A DNA stretch of 64,000 nt, from NCBI GenBank assembly GCA_019635485.1, contig JAHBZL010000007.1:1-64000 (forward strand), in the 5' to 3' direction. Position numbers and translations under genes: made by a program. The notes below the pieces were generated by a model. The model was given only the letters and a program-made list of their open reading frames with translations. It searched no databases and was not told the origin of the DNA. Shown here piece after piece: positions 8,145 through 16,864 of this stretch (positions are counted from its first letter, which is position 1; every line of letters starts with the position of its first letter). The DNA is from Piscinibacter sp. GTDB lineage: Bacteria; Pseudomonadota; Gammaproteobacteria; Burkholderiales; Burkholderiaceae_C.

Positions 8145-9134
8145 ATGAACCCGCTCTTCCGCCGCCGTGCACTGCTCCAGGCCGCCGCCGCACTCGCCGC
8201 CCCCGCCGCGCTGACCGCGCGCGCCCAGGCCAAGCCGACGCTGCGCCTGGCCGCCGTGTTCTCGGACAAGGACATCCGCGCCGAAATGGTCCGCATGCTC
8301 GCCAAGGACGTCGAGGCGTTCTGCACCGTCGAGCCTTTCCTCGGCGGCACGCTGTTCAAGCAAGGCACCGAGCTGGTGGCGCTGCAGCGCGACAACCTGG
8401 AGCTCGGCAACATCGCGCCGCAGGACATCACGAAGCAGTTGCCGGCCTGGTCGATCCTGACCTCGGCCTACCTGTTCCGCGACGCGCAGCACCTGAACGC
8501 CTTCTTCGGCAGCGATGCCGGCGCCGAGATGAAGCAGATGGCCGAGGACCAGCTGAAGGTCAAGATCCTCGCGCCGGTGTTCTTCGGCATGCGCCACGTC
8601 GGGCTGCGCAGCAAGAAGAAGGTCTCGAGCCCGGCCGATCTCGCCGGCGTGAAGCTGCGCATGCCGGCGGGCGACGCCTGGCAGATGCTCGGCCGCTCGC
8701 TCGGCGCCAACCCGACGCCGATGGCCTATGCCGAGACCTACACCGGCCTGCAGACCGGCGCCGTCGACGGGCAGGACAACCCGCTGCCGAACGTGCAGAA
8801 CATGAAGTTCTACGAGGTGATGTCGCAGGTCGTGCTGACCTCGCACCTGGTCGCCTTCGACGTGCTGTCGATGAACCTGAAGGCCTGGAACGCGCTCGGC
8901 GCGGCCCACCAGAAGAGCTTCCAGGCCGCGGTCGACAAGGCGGTGGCGTGGAGCACCGCCGAGCACGTGAAGCGCGAGGCGGAGCTCGCCGAAAGCTTCC
9001 GCCGCCAGGGGCTGGAGGTCTACGTGCCGGACGTCGCCGCGTTCCGCGCCTTCGCGCAGAAGGCCTACCTCGCCTCCGACGAGTCGCGCGCCTGGCCGAA
9101 GGGCATGCTCGAGCGCATCAACGCGATGAAGTGA
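8145..9134 (+). CDS. dctP: TRAP transporter substrate-binding protein, DctP family
   Basis: 329 residues. The N-terminus FRRRALLQAAAALAAPAA ending in ARAQA resembles a Tat-type signal. The mature part shows DctP landmarks: FLGGTLFKQGTELVALQRD, LAGVKLRMPAGDAWQMLGRS with the conserved ligand Arg, and GLQTGAVDGQDNPLPN. It delivers a carboxylate to the DctQM membrane unit. The ligand is unknown; linkage to an AroQ-like protein suggests a quinate- or shikimate-like acid. A strong GGAG site precedes the ATG. Confidence 0.9.
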   Translation: MNPLFRRRALLQAAAALAAPAALTARAQAKPTLRLAAVFSDKDIRAEMVRMLAKDVEAFCTVEPFLGGTLFKQGTELVALQRDNLELGNIAPQDITKQLPAWSILTSAYLFRDAQHLNAFFGSDAGAEMKQMAEDQLKVKILAPVFFGMRHVGLRSKKKVSSPADLAGVKLRMPAGDAWQMLGRSLGANPTPMAYAETYTGLQTGAVDGQDNPLPNVQNMKFYEVMSQVVLTSHLVAFDVLSMNLKAWNALGAAHQKSFQAAVDKAVAWSTAEHVKREAELAESFRRQGLEVYVPDVAAFRAFAQKAYLASDESRAWPKGMLERINAMK

Positions 9135-9173
9135 ACACCGGTCCGCGCCGATCCACGCCGGTCACGCGATTCA

Positions 9174-9202
9174 GCCCGGCGCGCGCACGGCGCCCGCCGG
9201 GC
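9174..9202. promoter_or_regulatory. Hairpin between dctP and dctQ
   Basis: GCCCGGCG at 9174-9181 pairs with CGCCGGGC at 9195-9202 across a 13-base loop, in the 90-base gap between the binding-protein and small-permease genes. No T-run follows, so it is more likely an RNA-protecting hairpin that keeps the binding-protein message in excess than a terminator. Confidence 0.45.
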
Positions 9203-9224
9203 CCCTCCCTGCCCTGAGACTCCC

Positions 9225-9746
9225 ATGCCCCATCGCCTGCACGGCGCCGTTGAGTGGATCCGGCGCCGCACCGAGAACGTCGTGGCCGCGCTGCTGGCCG
9301 TGATGTTCGCCGCCTTCATCGTCCAGATCGTGTTCCGCTACCTGTTCAACTTCCCGGTCGGCTGGTCCTCCGAGCTGTCGGTGATCTGCTGGCTGTACAT
9401 CGTGCTGCTGGGTTCGGCGTTCTGGCTGCGCGGGCACGAGGAGATCCGCTTCGACCTGCTGACCGACCTGCTCGGCCCGCGCGCGCGACGCCTCGTCGCC
9501 GGCGTCGGCGCGCTGGCGATCGGGCTGCTGTTCGCCTCGGCGCTGCCCGCGACGGCACGCTACGTCGCGTTCATGAAGGTCGAGAGCAGCTCGTACCTGA
9601 ACATCCGCATGGACCTGCTGTATTCGGTCTACGTCGTGTTCGCGGTCGCGCTGGTCGTGCGCTACGCCTGGTCAGCCTGGCGGGCGTGGCGCGGCAGCGA
9701 GGCGGCTGCAGACGTGGGCGTCGCCGACAAGGGCTACGGGCTGTGA
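9225..9746 (+). CDS. dctQ: TRAP transporter small permease, DctQ family
   Basis: 173 residues with four membrane helices, starting with NVVAALLAVMFAAFIVQIVF and containing the typical VGWSSELSVICWLYIVLLGS segment of DctQ proteins. It links the DctP-ligand complex to the large DctM subunit. Its TGA overlaps the GTG start of dctM (GTGA), indicating translational coupling and equal expression of the two membrane subunits. Confidence 0.9.
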   Translation: MPHRLHGAVEWIRRRTENVVAALLAVMFAAFIVQIVFRYLFNFPVGWSSELSVICWLYIVLLGSAFWLRGHEEIRFDLLTDLLGPRARRLVAGVGALAIGLLFASALPATARYVAFMKVESSSYLNIRMDLLYSVYVVFAVALVVRYAWSAWRAWRGSEAAADVGVADKGYGL

Positions 9747-11044
9747 ACTTCGGCAGCCCGTTCGCCTGCGCGATCTACGCGATCGTCGCGCTGAGCTTGC
9801 TGGGCGTGCCGGTCGGGCACGCGATGATCGGCGGCTCGATCCTCTATCTGTGGCTCGCCGGCCTGGACCCCGGCACCGCCGCCGAGCAGCTGCTCAACGG
9901 CATGTACACCAGCTTCCTGCTGCTGGCGATTCCGCTGTTCATCCTCGCCGCGGAGTTCATGAACACCGGCAGCATCATGGACCGGCTGCTGCGCTTCTGC
10001 AACGCGCTGGTCGGCCGCTTCCGCGGCGGGCTGGCGCAGGTCAACGTGGTGCAGAGCATCATCTTCGCGAGCATGTCCGGCTCGGCGCTGGCCGATGCGG
10101 CCGGCTCGGGCCGCATCATGCAGACGATGATGACGAAGGACGGCCGCTACAGCGGCGCCTTCGCGGCCGCGTTGACGGCGGTGTCGGCGGTGATCGGCCC
10201 GATCATGCCGCCCTCGATCCCGCTGGTGCTGTACGCGCTCGTGTCCAATACCTCGGTGGGGTACCTGTTCCTCGCCGGCGTCGTGCCGGCGCTGCTGCTG
10301 GGCGGCGTGCAGATGGGCCTGATCGCGGCCACCGCCCGCAAGCGCCGCTTTCCGGTCGAGGCGCCGGTGCCGCTGCGCGCGCTGCCGCGCATCACCTGGG
10401 AGGCGCTGCCCGCGCTGCTGATGCCGGTGATCCTGCTCGGCTGCCTGTACAGCGGCATCACCACGCCGACCGAGGCAGCGGCCGTCGCGGCGGCCTACGC
10501 GCTGGCGGTGTCGGCGCTGCTGTACCGCAGCGTGTCCGCGCGCAAGGTGTACGACGCGCTGCGCAACAGCGCCCGCGTGACGGTCTCGATCGGCATGCTG
10601 ATCGCCGGCGCGCTGGCGTTCAACTACGTCGTCACGGTCGAGAACATCCCGCGCACGCTGAGCGCGCTGCTGGCGGCGTGGCAGCTCTCGCCGCTGGCGT
10701 TCCTGCTCGCGGTCAACCTGCTGCTGCTGGTGCTCGGCTGCTTCCTGGAGGGCACGACGATCATCCTGGTCATCCTGCCCGTGCTGCTGCCGACCGCCCA
10801 GACGCTCGGGATCGACCCGGTGCACTTCGGCGTGATGGCCGTCGTGAACATCATGCTCGGCCTCGTGACGCCGCCGTACGGCCTGCTGCTGTTCATGATG
10901 ACCAAGATCGCCGACGTCTCGCTGCGCGACCTGGTGCGCGAGGTGATGCCGTTCCTGTACGTGATGGTCGGCGCGCTCGCCGTCATCACGCTGTTCCCGG
11001 ACCTCGTGCTGTTTCTGCCAAGACTGCTCGGTTACCAGGGTTAG
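9743..11044 (+). CDS. dctM: TRAP transporter large permease, DctM family
   Basis: 433 residues with about twelve hydrophobic helices. The GTG start overlaps the dctQ stop. Family signatures include PVGHAMIGGSILYLWL, FILAAEFMNTGSIMDRLL, SGSALADAAGSGRIMQTMM, TAVSAVIGPIMPPSIPLVLY and LVTPPYGLLLFMM. It forms the Na+- or H+-coupled transport channel with DctQ. After the stop at 11044 a GC-rich inverted repeat (GCCGGC at 11046-11051 and 11060-11065) could end transcription, though no T-run follows. Confidence 0.93.
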   Translation: MNFGSPFACAIYAIVALSLLGVPVGHAMIGGSILYLWLAGLDPGTAAEQLLNGMYTSFLLLAIPLFILAAEFMNTGSIMDRLLRFCNALVGRFRGGLAQVNVVQSIIFASMSGSALADAAGSGRIMQTMMTKDGRYSGAFAAALTAVSAVIGPIMPPSIPLVLYALVSNTSVGYLFLAGVVPALLLGGVQMGLIAATARKRRFPVEAPVPLRALPRITWEALPALLMPVILLGCLYSGITTPTEAAAVAAAYALAVSALLYRSVSARKVYDALRNSARVTVSIGMLIAGALAFNYVVTVENIPRTLSALLAAWQLSPLAFLLAVNLLLLVLGCFLEGTTIILVILPVLLPTAQTLGIDPVHFGVMAVVNIMLGLVTPPYGLLLFMMTKIADVSLRDLVREVMPFLYVMVGALAVITLFPDLVLFLPRLLGYQG

Positions 11045-11115
11045 GCCGGCGAAAGGCGGCCGGCGCGCCAATTTCGTCCTACCCGGCGGGGGCGGCGCGT
11101 GCGTATCCTCCCCGC

Positions 11116-11334
11116 ATGGGTACCAGTTCACGAGCCGCCTCTCCCGCACAGTACGGGATCATCTCGAACGGCGACGGGCAGTACGGCACCTGGCCGACCA
11201 ACCGTCGGCTGCCGAACGGCTGGCGCTACACCGGCATGACCGGCACGCAGTCCGAACTGCTGCTGGTGCTGCGCACGCAGTACGTCGAGACGCTGCCCGC
11301 ACCGCTGATCGCGCAGGGCCCGGGCTCACGCTGA
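11116..11334 (+). CDS. Solitary MbtH-like protein
   Basis: 72 residues. The core YGIISNGDGQYGTWPTNRRL, PNGWRYTGMTGTQSELLLVL follows the MbtH pattern: xxVVxNxExQYxxWP, then PxGWRxxGxxGxxxECLxYI. MbtH proteins bind adenylation domains of nonribosomal peptide synthetases and aid their folding. Two of the three signature Trp residues are present (TWP and GWR); the third, normally in ENWTDMRP, is Tyr (TQYVETLP), and the Cys of the ECL turn is Leu. No synthetase gene is in the window. The last 9 bases overlap the 3' end of the convergent aldolase gene. A diverged partner for a distant synthetase is possible. Confidence 0.65.
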   Translation: MGTSSRAASPAQYGIISNGDGQYGTWPTNRRLPNGWRYTGMTGTQSELLLVLRTQYVETLPAPLIAQGPGSR

Positions 11335-11952
11335 GGGCGCCGCGGCACACGCGCGGTAGGCCGCGACGAAGGCCTGCGCCGTCGCCGCGGTGCGCGCCAC
11401 GTCCTGGCCCGGGCGGTACAGGTCGCTGCCCAGCCCCGCCCCGAGGCAGCCCGCACGCAGGTAGTCCGCCAGGTTGGCCGGCGTGATGCCGCCGACCGCG
11501 AACAGCGGCACCGGCGGCAGCACGGCGCGCAGCGCCTTCACGTGGCCCGGCCCGTAGGTCGTCGCCGGGAACAGCTTGAGCGCCTGCGCGCCGGCATCGA
11601 GCGCCGCGAAGGCCTCGCTCGCCGTGGCGAAGCCGGCCGCCACGTGCAGCCCGCGCGCCACCGCATGCGCGATCAGCGCCGGACGCGTGTTGGGCGTCAC
11701 GGCGAGCCGCCCGCCCGCCTCGGCCAGCGCGTCCGCATCGGCCTCGCGCAGCACCGTGCCGCCGCCGATCAATGCGCGTTCACCGAACGCGGCGGCGACC
11801 CGGCGCACGCTGTCGGCCCAGTCGGGCGAGTTCAGCGGGATCTCGATCGCGTCGAAGCCCGCCTCGACCAGGGCCTGCACATGCGGCAGCGCCTCGTCGG
11901 GTCGGATGCCGCGCAGGATCGCGATCAGCGGCAGTCGGGTCGGCCAGTCCAT
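11326..11952 (-). CDS. KDPG/KDPGal aldolase (2-dehydro-3-deoxy-6-phosphogalactonate aldolase type)
   Basis: 208 residues, right for the family. LIAILRGIRPDEALPHVQAL opens the TIM barrel, FDAIEIPLNSP holds the catalytic Glu and is closer to DgoA than to Eda, and AQALKLFPATTYGP contains the Schiff-base Lys. FAVGGITPANLADYLRAG closes the barrel. The enzyme would split a 2-keto-3-deoxy-6-phospho sugar acid to pyruvate and glyceraldehyde 3-phosphate. It is the last gene of the LacI-controlled operon. Another ATG lies three codons upstream at 11961 and could also serve. No sugar-acid kinase is present in the operon. Confidence 0.85.
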   Translation of the reverse strand: MDWPTRLPLIAILRGIRPDEALPHVQALVEAGFDAIEIPLNSPDWADSVRRVAAAFGERALIGGGTVLREADADALAEAGGRLAVTPNTRPALIAHAVARGLHVAAGFATASEAFAALDAGAQALKLFPATTYGPGHVKALRAVLPPVPLFAVGGITPANLADYLRAGCLGAGLGSDLYRPGQDVARTAATAQAFVAAYRACAAAPSA

Positions 11953-11975
11953 GCCCGCCATTGTGGCCGCCCGCC

Positions 11976-12725
11976 TCAGTCCCGGTGCGCGGCGAGGAAC
12001 CGGTAGCCGGCCGCGAGCACGGCGGCCGGGTCGCGCGGCCGGTCGTGCTCGACGATGTGCAGGTCCACGCGCGGCTGCAGCCAGTCCGCCAGGCGGGCCC
12101 AGGGCACGATGCCCTGCCCCGGCGCGGCCCAGCCGTCTTCGTCGACCGCCGCGCCGGCCGGGGCGACGTCCTTGACATGCACGGCCGCGAGCCGGTTCGC
12201 GTAGCGCTCGAGCCAATGCGCGGGGTCGGCGCCGGCCCGGCAGATCCAGCCGACGTCGGCCTCCCAGCCGAGCTGGCCCGGCGACGTCGCGTCGAGCAGC
12301 CATTCGAGCGCGGTGCGGCCGTCGTGCAGCAGGAACTCGAAGTCGTGGTTGTGGTACGCGAGCTTCAGCCCCTCGCGCTGCAACGCCTCGCCGAGCCCCG
12401 CGAGGCGACGACCCAGCGCCGCCCAGGCCGCGCCGCCGACCGGGCGCTCGCCCATCGGCAGCCACGGCATCACGACCAGCGGGCAGCCGGTCCGGCGGCA
12501 GGCATCGATCACCTCGTCCGGGCGCGACTCGAGCCAGGCCAGCGAGGCGTGCATCGAGGCGACTCGCAGCCCGTGGCGCCCGAGCGCCGCGACGAACTCC
12601 GCCGCCGGGAGCCCCTGGGTGGCGACGCTCTCCACCCATTCGAAGCCGGCATCACGCACCAGCCGGAGTTGCGTGTCGAGCGGGCCCGCGTCGCGCAGGC
12701 TGTAGAGCTGGACGGCCATCTTCAT
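11976..12725 (-). CDS. Sugar phosphate isomerase/epimerase (xylose isomerase-like TIM barrel)
   Basis: 249 residues. The protein has the AP-endonuclease-2/xylose-isomerase-like barrel: MAVQLYSLRD at the first strand, YHNHDFEFL as the central metal strand, GWEADVGWICRAG, and AAVHVKDVAP with a metal-binding His. Relatives isomerise or epimerise free sugars and inositols or act on 3-keto sugars. Together with the adjacent Gfo/Idh oxidoreductase this fits an oxidise-then-rearrange route for the imported sugar. The exact substrate is not deducible. Confidence 0.8.
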   Translation of the reverse strand: MKMAVQLYSLRDAGPLDTQLRLVRDAGFEWVESVATQGLPAAEFVAALGRHGLRVASMHASLAWLESRPDEVIDACRRTGCPLVVMPWLPMGERPVGGAAWAALGRRLAGLGEALQREGLKLAYHNHDFEFLLHDGRTALEWLLDATSPGQLGWEADVGWICRAGADPAHWLERYANRLAAVHVKDVAPAGAAVDEDGWAAPGQGIVPWARLADWLQPRVDLHIVEHDRPRDPAAVLAAGYRFLAAHRD

Positions 12726-12747
12726 CGGTCGACTCCTCGACGAGGTC

Positions 12748-13827
12748 TCAGAACAGGCGTGCGGCCAGCGGCTCGGGCCGGTCGCAGGTGGTCGTGAGCG
12801 TCAGCGTCGCGCCGCTGCGCCCGGCGCTGACCGCACCGTCGAGCACCTCCAGCACGTGCAGCGCGAGCGCGTCGCTGCAGCGGTGCGGCCGGCCCTCCTG
12901 CAGCGCGAGCACCATGTCGATCAGCCCGATGCCGCGGGCGTTCGTGTGGTACGGCCGCCCGCCCGGCGCGCGCAGCCACGGACCGCGCTGCAGCGCGTAG
13001 CGCACCGTGCCGCCGAACCGGTTCGGGTCGTGGCCGAGCGCGGTCCCTTCGTCGCCGTACAGCTCGATCGGCGCGTGGCCGTGCCGCCAGACGTCGAAGC
13101 TGGTCGTCAGCACGACCTGCGCACCGCTCGCGAAGTCGAGCAGCGTCACCAGGTGCGTCGGCACCTCGACCTCGAGCGTGCGCCCGGCGTTGGCGCCGCT
13201 GCGCACGGTGCGGCGCGCGCGCGTCACGTGCGCGCTGCCGCGCAGGCTGCGCACCGGGCCGAGCGCGTGCACGAGGTGCGTCACGTAGTACACGCCCATG
13301 TCCAGCATCGGGCCGGCGCCCTCGCGGTAGAAGAAGTCCGGGTTCGGGTGCCAGTCGTCCGGGCCCGGGCCCATGAAGTGCGCGCTGCCGTGGCGCACGG
13401 GGCCGATCGTGCCGGCGTCCAGCAGCGCGCGCAGCGCCTGCGCCCCGGCGCCGAGGAAGGTGTCCGGCGCGCAGCCCAGCCGCAGGCCGCGTGCACGCGC
13501 CTCGTCGACCAGTTCGCCACCCTGCGCGAAGCGCGCCGCGAGCGGCTTCTCGGTGAACAGGTGCTTGCCGGCCGCCAGCACGCGCCGGCCGATCGCGTGG
13601 TGCGCGAGCGGCGGCGTCAGGTTCAGGATCACCTGCGCCTCGCTGGCCAGCAGCGCGTCGATGTCCATGGCACGCACGCCGGTCTCGGCGGCGCGCCGCT
13701 GGGCGACCGCCGGGTCGCCGTCGGCAATGCCGACGAGGTGCACCCGCCGGCAGCGCTGCAGCGTCTTCAGGTAGGCCGGGAAGATGTTGCCCGTGCCGAT
13801 GATGCCCAGGCCGATTGGGGAACTCAT
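12748..13827 (-). CDS. Gfo/Idh/MocA-family NAD(P)-dependent sugar oxidoreductase
   Basis: 359 residues. The N-terminal Rossmann fold shows GLGIIGTGNIFPAYLKTL for dinucleotide binding and the family hallmark FTEKPLA near residue 95. The C-terminal substrate domain contains GPMLDMGVYYVTHLVHALG. Such enzymes oxidise sugars, often at C3 or C1, or polyols. The start overlaps the lacI stop by four bases (ATGA), so the genes are translationally coupled. With the neighbouring isomerase it probably processes glucosides or their oxidised products, which is inference from gene order. Confidence 0.87.
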   Translation of the reverse strand: MSSPIGLGIIGTGNIFPAYLKTLQRCRRVHLVGIADGDPAVAQRRAAETGVRAMDIDALLASEAQVILNLTPPLAHHAIGRRVLAAGKHLFTEKPLAARFAQGGELVDEARARGLRLGCAPDTFLGAGAQALRALLDAGTIGPVRHGSAHFMGPGPDDWHPNPDFFYREGAGPMLDMGVYYVTHLVHALGPVRSLRGSAHVTRARRTVRSGANAGRTLEVEVPTHLVTLLDFASGAQVVLTTSFDVWRHGHAPIELYGDEGTALGHDPNRFGGTVRYALQRGPWLRAPGGRPYHTNARGIGLIDMVLALQEGRPHRCSDALALHVLEVLDGAVSAGRSGATLTLTTTCDRPEPLAARLF

Positions 13828-14870
13828 GGGGTGTCGTCGTCGAAGGTGATCGGTTCGTGCGGCCCGGCGGCGACGGAGTCGCGCCACACGACCTCGGGTG
13901 GGAAGTCGCGCTGCACCGGCAGCGCGAGGCCGTAGCACAGGTTGATCAGGAAGCGGCAGCCGCTCTCGGCCGCGGCGCGGATCGGCACGCGCACGGTGGT
14001 CAGCGCCGGTGTCGTGAACGCGGCCAGCGCGCTGTCGTCGTAGCCGAGCACCGCCAGGTCCTGCGGGACGCGCACGCCGGCCGCGCCGAAGCGCGAGACG
14101 GCGGCCATCGCCATCATGTCGTTGGCGCAGAACAGCGCGGTGTAGCCACGCGGCCCGCGCCGCAGCAGTTCGTCGGCCGCGGCCTGCCCGCCGGCCAGGC
14201 CGAAGTCACCCTCGACCTGCCGCTCCGGCGGCACCTGCACGCCGTGGGCCGCCAGCTCGGCGTGGAAGCCGGCCATGCGGTCCTCGTTGTCGGGGGCGCT
14301 GTGCGGGCCGCCGATGCAGGCGATGTCGCGATGCCCACGCGACAGCAGTGCGCGCGCCGCCAGCCGGCCCGCGCGCCGGTGGTCGGTGCCGAAGCAGTTC
14401 TCCGGGTGTGCCGGGCTGCGCCGGTTCAGCAGCACCATGCGCGGCAGCTTCTTCCACAGCGCCGCGTAGTCGGTGTCGCGCAGCGCGTTGCTCATCACCA
14501 GCACACCGTCGCACTGGCGCTCCTGCAGGAAGCGGATGCCGTCCAGCGCCTGCTGGCGCCGGTCGCCGCCACCGCAGCCGTTGGCGGCGACCATGTGGCG
14601 GTCGACGGCACGCAGTTCGGCGTCGACCATCTGCAGGATCGGCCCGTAGAAGTCACCCGAGAAGTCCGGCACGTAGATGCCGACCATGTCGCTGGTCCGG
14701 CGGCTCAGCGCGCGCGCCACCTTGGAAGGCTGGAAGCCGAGCGCCGCGGCGGCCTGCTGGACCCGCGCCAGGGTCTCGGGCGCCACCGAGCCCTGCCCGG
14801 AGATGGCGCGCGAAGCCGTGCCGAGACCCACCCCGGCGCGCCGGGCGACATCGGCAAGGGTCACGGCCAC
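13824..14870 (-). CDS. LacI-family transcriptional repressor
   Basis: 348 residues. The helix-turn-helix is at residues 3-25 (VTLADVARRAGVGLGTASRA), followed by a hinge helix (KVARALSRR) and a periplasmic-binding-like core (GIYVPDFSGDFYGPI, YTALFCANDMMAMAAV, LAVLGYDDSALAAFTTPALT). It lies inside the sugar operon, so it is likely autoregulated. The perfect operator TTGGAAGCGCTTCCAA at 20505-20520, before the first gene of the operon, is the expected LacI-type site. Sugar or glucoside binding would release repression. Confidence 0.93.
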   Translation of the reverse strand: MAVTLADVARRAGVGLGTASRAISGQGSVAPETLARVQQAAAALGFQPSKVARALSRRTSDMVGIYVPDFSGDFYGPILQMVDAELRAVDRHMVAANGCGGGDRRQQALDGIRFLQERQCDGVLVMSNALRDTDYAALWKKLPRMVLLNRRSPAHPENCFGTDHRRAGRLAARALLSRGHRDIACIGGPHSAPDNEDRMAGFHAELAAHGVQVPPERQVEGDFGLAGGQAAADELLRRGPRGYTALFCANDMMAMAAVSRFGAAGVRVPQDLAVLGYDDSALAAFTTPALTTVRVPIRAAAESGCRFLINLCYGLALPVQRDFPPEVVWRDSVAAGPHEPITFDDDTP

Positions 14871-14872
14871 GC

Positions 14873-15952
14873 TCAGAGCCTCGCCTGGGTCTGCGGGTCG
14901 AACAGCGACACCGCCGATGCCCGTACTGCCAGGCCGATCTCCTGGCCGACCGCCGGCGCGTGGCCAGCGTCGATTTCAACCGCGATCGAACTGCCCGTGG
15001 CGTCCAGCCAGACGACCTGGTTCGAGCCCATCGGCTCGACCAGCGAGACCCGGGCCCGCCCGGCGGCGCCGTCGTCGCGAAGTTCCAGGTGTTCGGGCCG
15101 CACGCCGAGCACGACCGGCGCGCCGTCGGCAGGCGGCGCGGCGGCGAACGCATAGCCGCTCACGTCCACGCGCAGCGCGTCCGACACGAAGCCCAGGCCC
15201 GTCGGCCCGCGCTGCAGCCGGCCCTGGACGAAGTTCATGCTCGGCGATCCGAGGAAACCGGCCACGAACATGTTGGCCGGCGCATCGTAGACACGGTGCG
15301 GCGTGTCGATCTGCTGGATGCGCCCACCCTGCATCACGGCGATGCGGCTGGCCAGCGTCATCGCCTCGACCTGGTCGTGGGTGACGTAGACCATCGTCGT
15401 GCCGAGCTGCAGGTGCAGCTGCTTGAGCTCGCGGCGCAGTTCGGCGCGCAGCTTGGCATCGAGGTTGGACAGCGGCTCGTCGAACAGGTAGACCTGCGCG
15501 TCGCGCACCAGCGCGCGGCCGATCGCGACGCGCTGGCGCTGGCCGCCCGACAGCTGCGAGGGGCGGCGCCCGAGCAGGTCGGTCAGGTGCAGCATCTGCG
15601 CGGCGCGCCCGACCCGGCGCTCGATCTCGTCGCGCGGCACACCGGCCACGCGCAGGCCGAAGGACATGTTGCGCTCGACGTTCATGGTCGGGTAGAGCGC
15701 ATAGCTCTGGAACACCATGCCGATCTCGCGGTCCTTCGGATCGGCCCAGGTCACGTCGCGCTCGCCGATGCGCACGCTGCCCGCACTCACCTCGTTGAAG
15801 CCGGCCAGCGTGTGCAGCAGGGTCGACTTGCCGCAGCCCGAAGGACCCAGCAGGACGAGGAACTCGCCGTCGGCGACGGCCAGCGAGAGGTTCTTCAGCA
15901 CCGCGACGTTGCCGAAGACGATGTCCAGGGAATCGATGGTGACGCTTGCCAT
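14873..15952 (-). CDS. Sugar ABC transporter ATP-binding protein (MalK/UgpC type)
   Basis: 359 residues. Walker A GPSGCGKST (about residues 37-45), signature LSGGQRQRVAIGRAL, Walker B VYLFDEPLSNLD and the switch His in YVTHDQVEAM are intact. A C-terminal TOBE/OB region (about residues 240-359) is of the MalK/UgpC type and may allow regulation by other proteins. Gaps of two bases to lacI and five to the permease indicate tight co-translation. It powers uptake of the sugar bound by the protein encoded at 17862-19085. Confidence 0.95.
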   Translation of the reverse strand: MASVTIDSLDIVFGNVAVLKNLSLAVADGEFLVLLGPSGCGKSTLLHTLAGFNEVSAGSVRIGERDVTWADPKDREIGMVFQSYALYPTMNVERNMSFGLRVAGVPRDEIERRVGRAAQMLHLTDLLGRRPSQLSGGQRQRVAIGRALVRDAQVYLFDEPLSNLDAKLRAELRRELKQLHLQLGTTMVYVTHDQVEAMTLASRIAVMQGGRIQQIDTPHRVYDAPANMFVAGFLGSPSMNFVQGRLQRGPTGLGFVSDALRVDVSGYAFAAAPPADGAPVVLGVRPEHLELRDDGAAGRARVSLVEPMGSNQVVWLDATGSSIAVEIDAGHAPAVGQEIGLAVRASAVSLFDPQTQARL

Positions 15953-15957
15953 TCGGG

Positions 15958-16854
15958 TCAGCCCTTGACGGCGCCGGCGGCGATGCCGCGCACGAACCAG
16001 CGGCCGGAGAAGAAGTACACCGCCAGCGGCACCAGCGAGGTCAGGATCGTCGCCGCCATGTCGACGTGGTAGCGGCGCTCGCCGAAGGTGGTGTTGACGA
16101 GATTGTTCAGTTGCACGGTCATCGGTTGGTTGTCCTTGCCCGCGAAGATCAGGCCGAACAGGAAGTCGTTCCAGATGCCGGTGACCTGCAGGATGGTCGC
16201 GACGATCAGCATCGGCGTGGCCATCGGCAGCATCAGCTGGAAGAAGATGCGCCAGAAGCCGCCGCCGTCGATGCGCGCGGCCTTGAACAGCTCCTGCGGC
16301 ACGGCGACGTAGTAGTTGCGGAACAGCAGCGTCATCACCGGCATGCCGAAGATGCAGTGCACGACGAGGATCGCCCAGTAGGTGTTGTAGAAGCCGCCGA
16401 GCCGGAACCACGCGACCAGCGGGTAGATCATCACCTGGAACGGCACGAACGCGCCGAGCAGCATGATGGCGAACAGGGCGTCGCCCCACTTCGAGCGCCA
16501 GAAGCTCAGTGCGTAGCCGTTCAGCGCCCCGAGGAACACGGACAGGACGGTGGCCGGCACGGTGATGCGCACCGAGTTCCAGAAGCCGCCCTGGATGCCC
16601 TCGCAGGCGAGCGCGATGCAGGCCTTGGACCAGGCCTCGGCCCAGTTGCCGAACTGCGGCGACGACGGCCAGGCAAACAGTGCGGCCTGGCGGACCTCGG
16701 CCGGCGACTTCAATGACGTGATCAGCATCACGTACAGCGGCAGCAGGAAGAACGCGGCGGTGACGAGCAGGAATGCATAGACGCCGACCCGCGCCGGCGT
16801 GAACCAGGGCCGGCGCGGGCGGGACGGGGCGGAGGTGGCGACGCTGCGGTTCAC
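15958..16854 (-). CDS. Sugar ABC transporter permease (MalG/UgpE type)
   Basis: 298 residues with six membrane helices (first: VGVYAFLLVTAAFFLLPLYV). The cytoplasmic coupling loop that docks on the ATPase is the EAA-like segment VPQELFKAARIDGGGFWRIF. The long loop after helix 1 (FGNWAEAW) is typical of the MalG branch. It pairs with the permease encoded just upstream; ten bases separate them. Confidence 0.93.
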   Translation of the reverse strand: MNRSVATSAPSRPRRPWFTPARVGVYAFLLVTAAFFLLPLYVMLITSLKSPAEVRQAALFAWPSSPQFGNWAEAWSKACIALACEGIQGGFWNSVRITVPATVLSVFLGALNGYALSFWRSKWGDALFAIMLLGAFVPFQVMIYPLVAWFRLGGFYNTYWAILVVHCIFGMPVMTLLFRNYYVAVPQELFKAARIDGGGFWRIFFQLMLPMATPMLIVATILQVTGIWNDFLFGLIFAGKDNQPMTVQLNNLVNTTFGERRYHVDMAATILTSLVPLAVYFFSGRWFVRGIAAGAVKG

Positions 16855-16864
16855 GGCCCCTCCT

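Noticed and set aside
9734-11149. A 471-codon minus-strand frame opposite dctM, rich in Gln, Arg and His
   Set aside because: Low-complexity antisense product of a membrane-protein gene; no start site or family.
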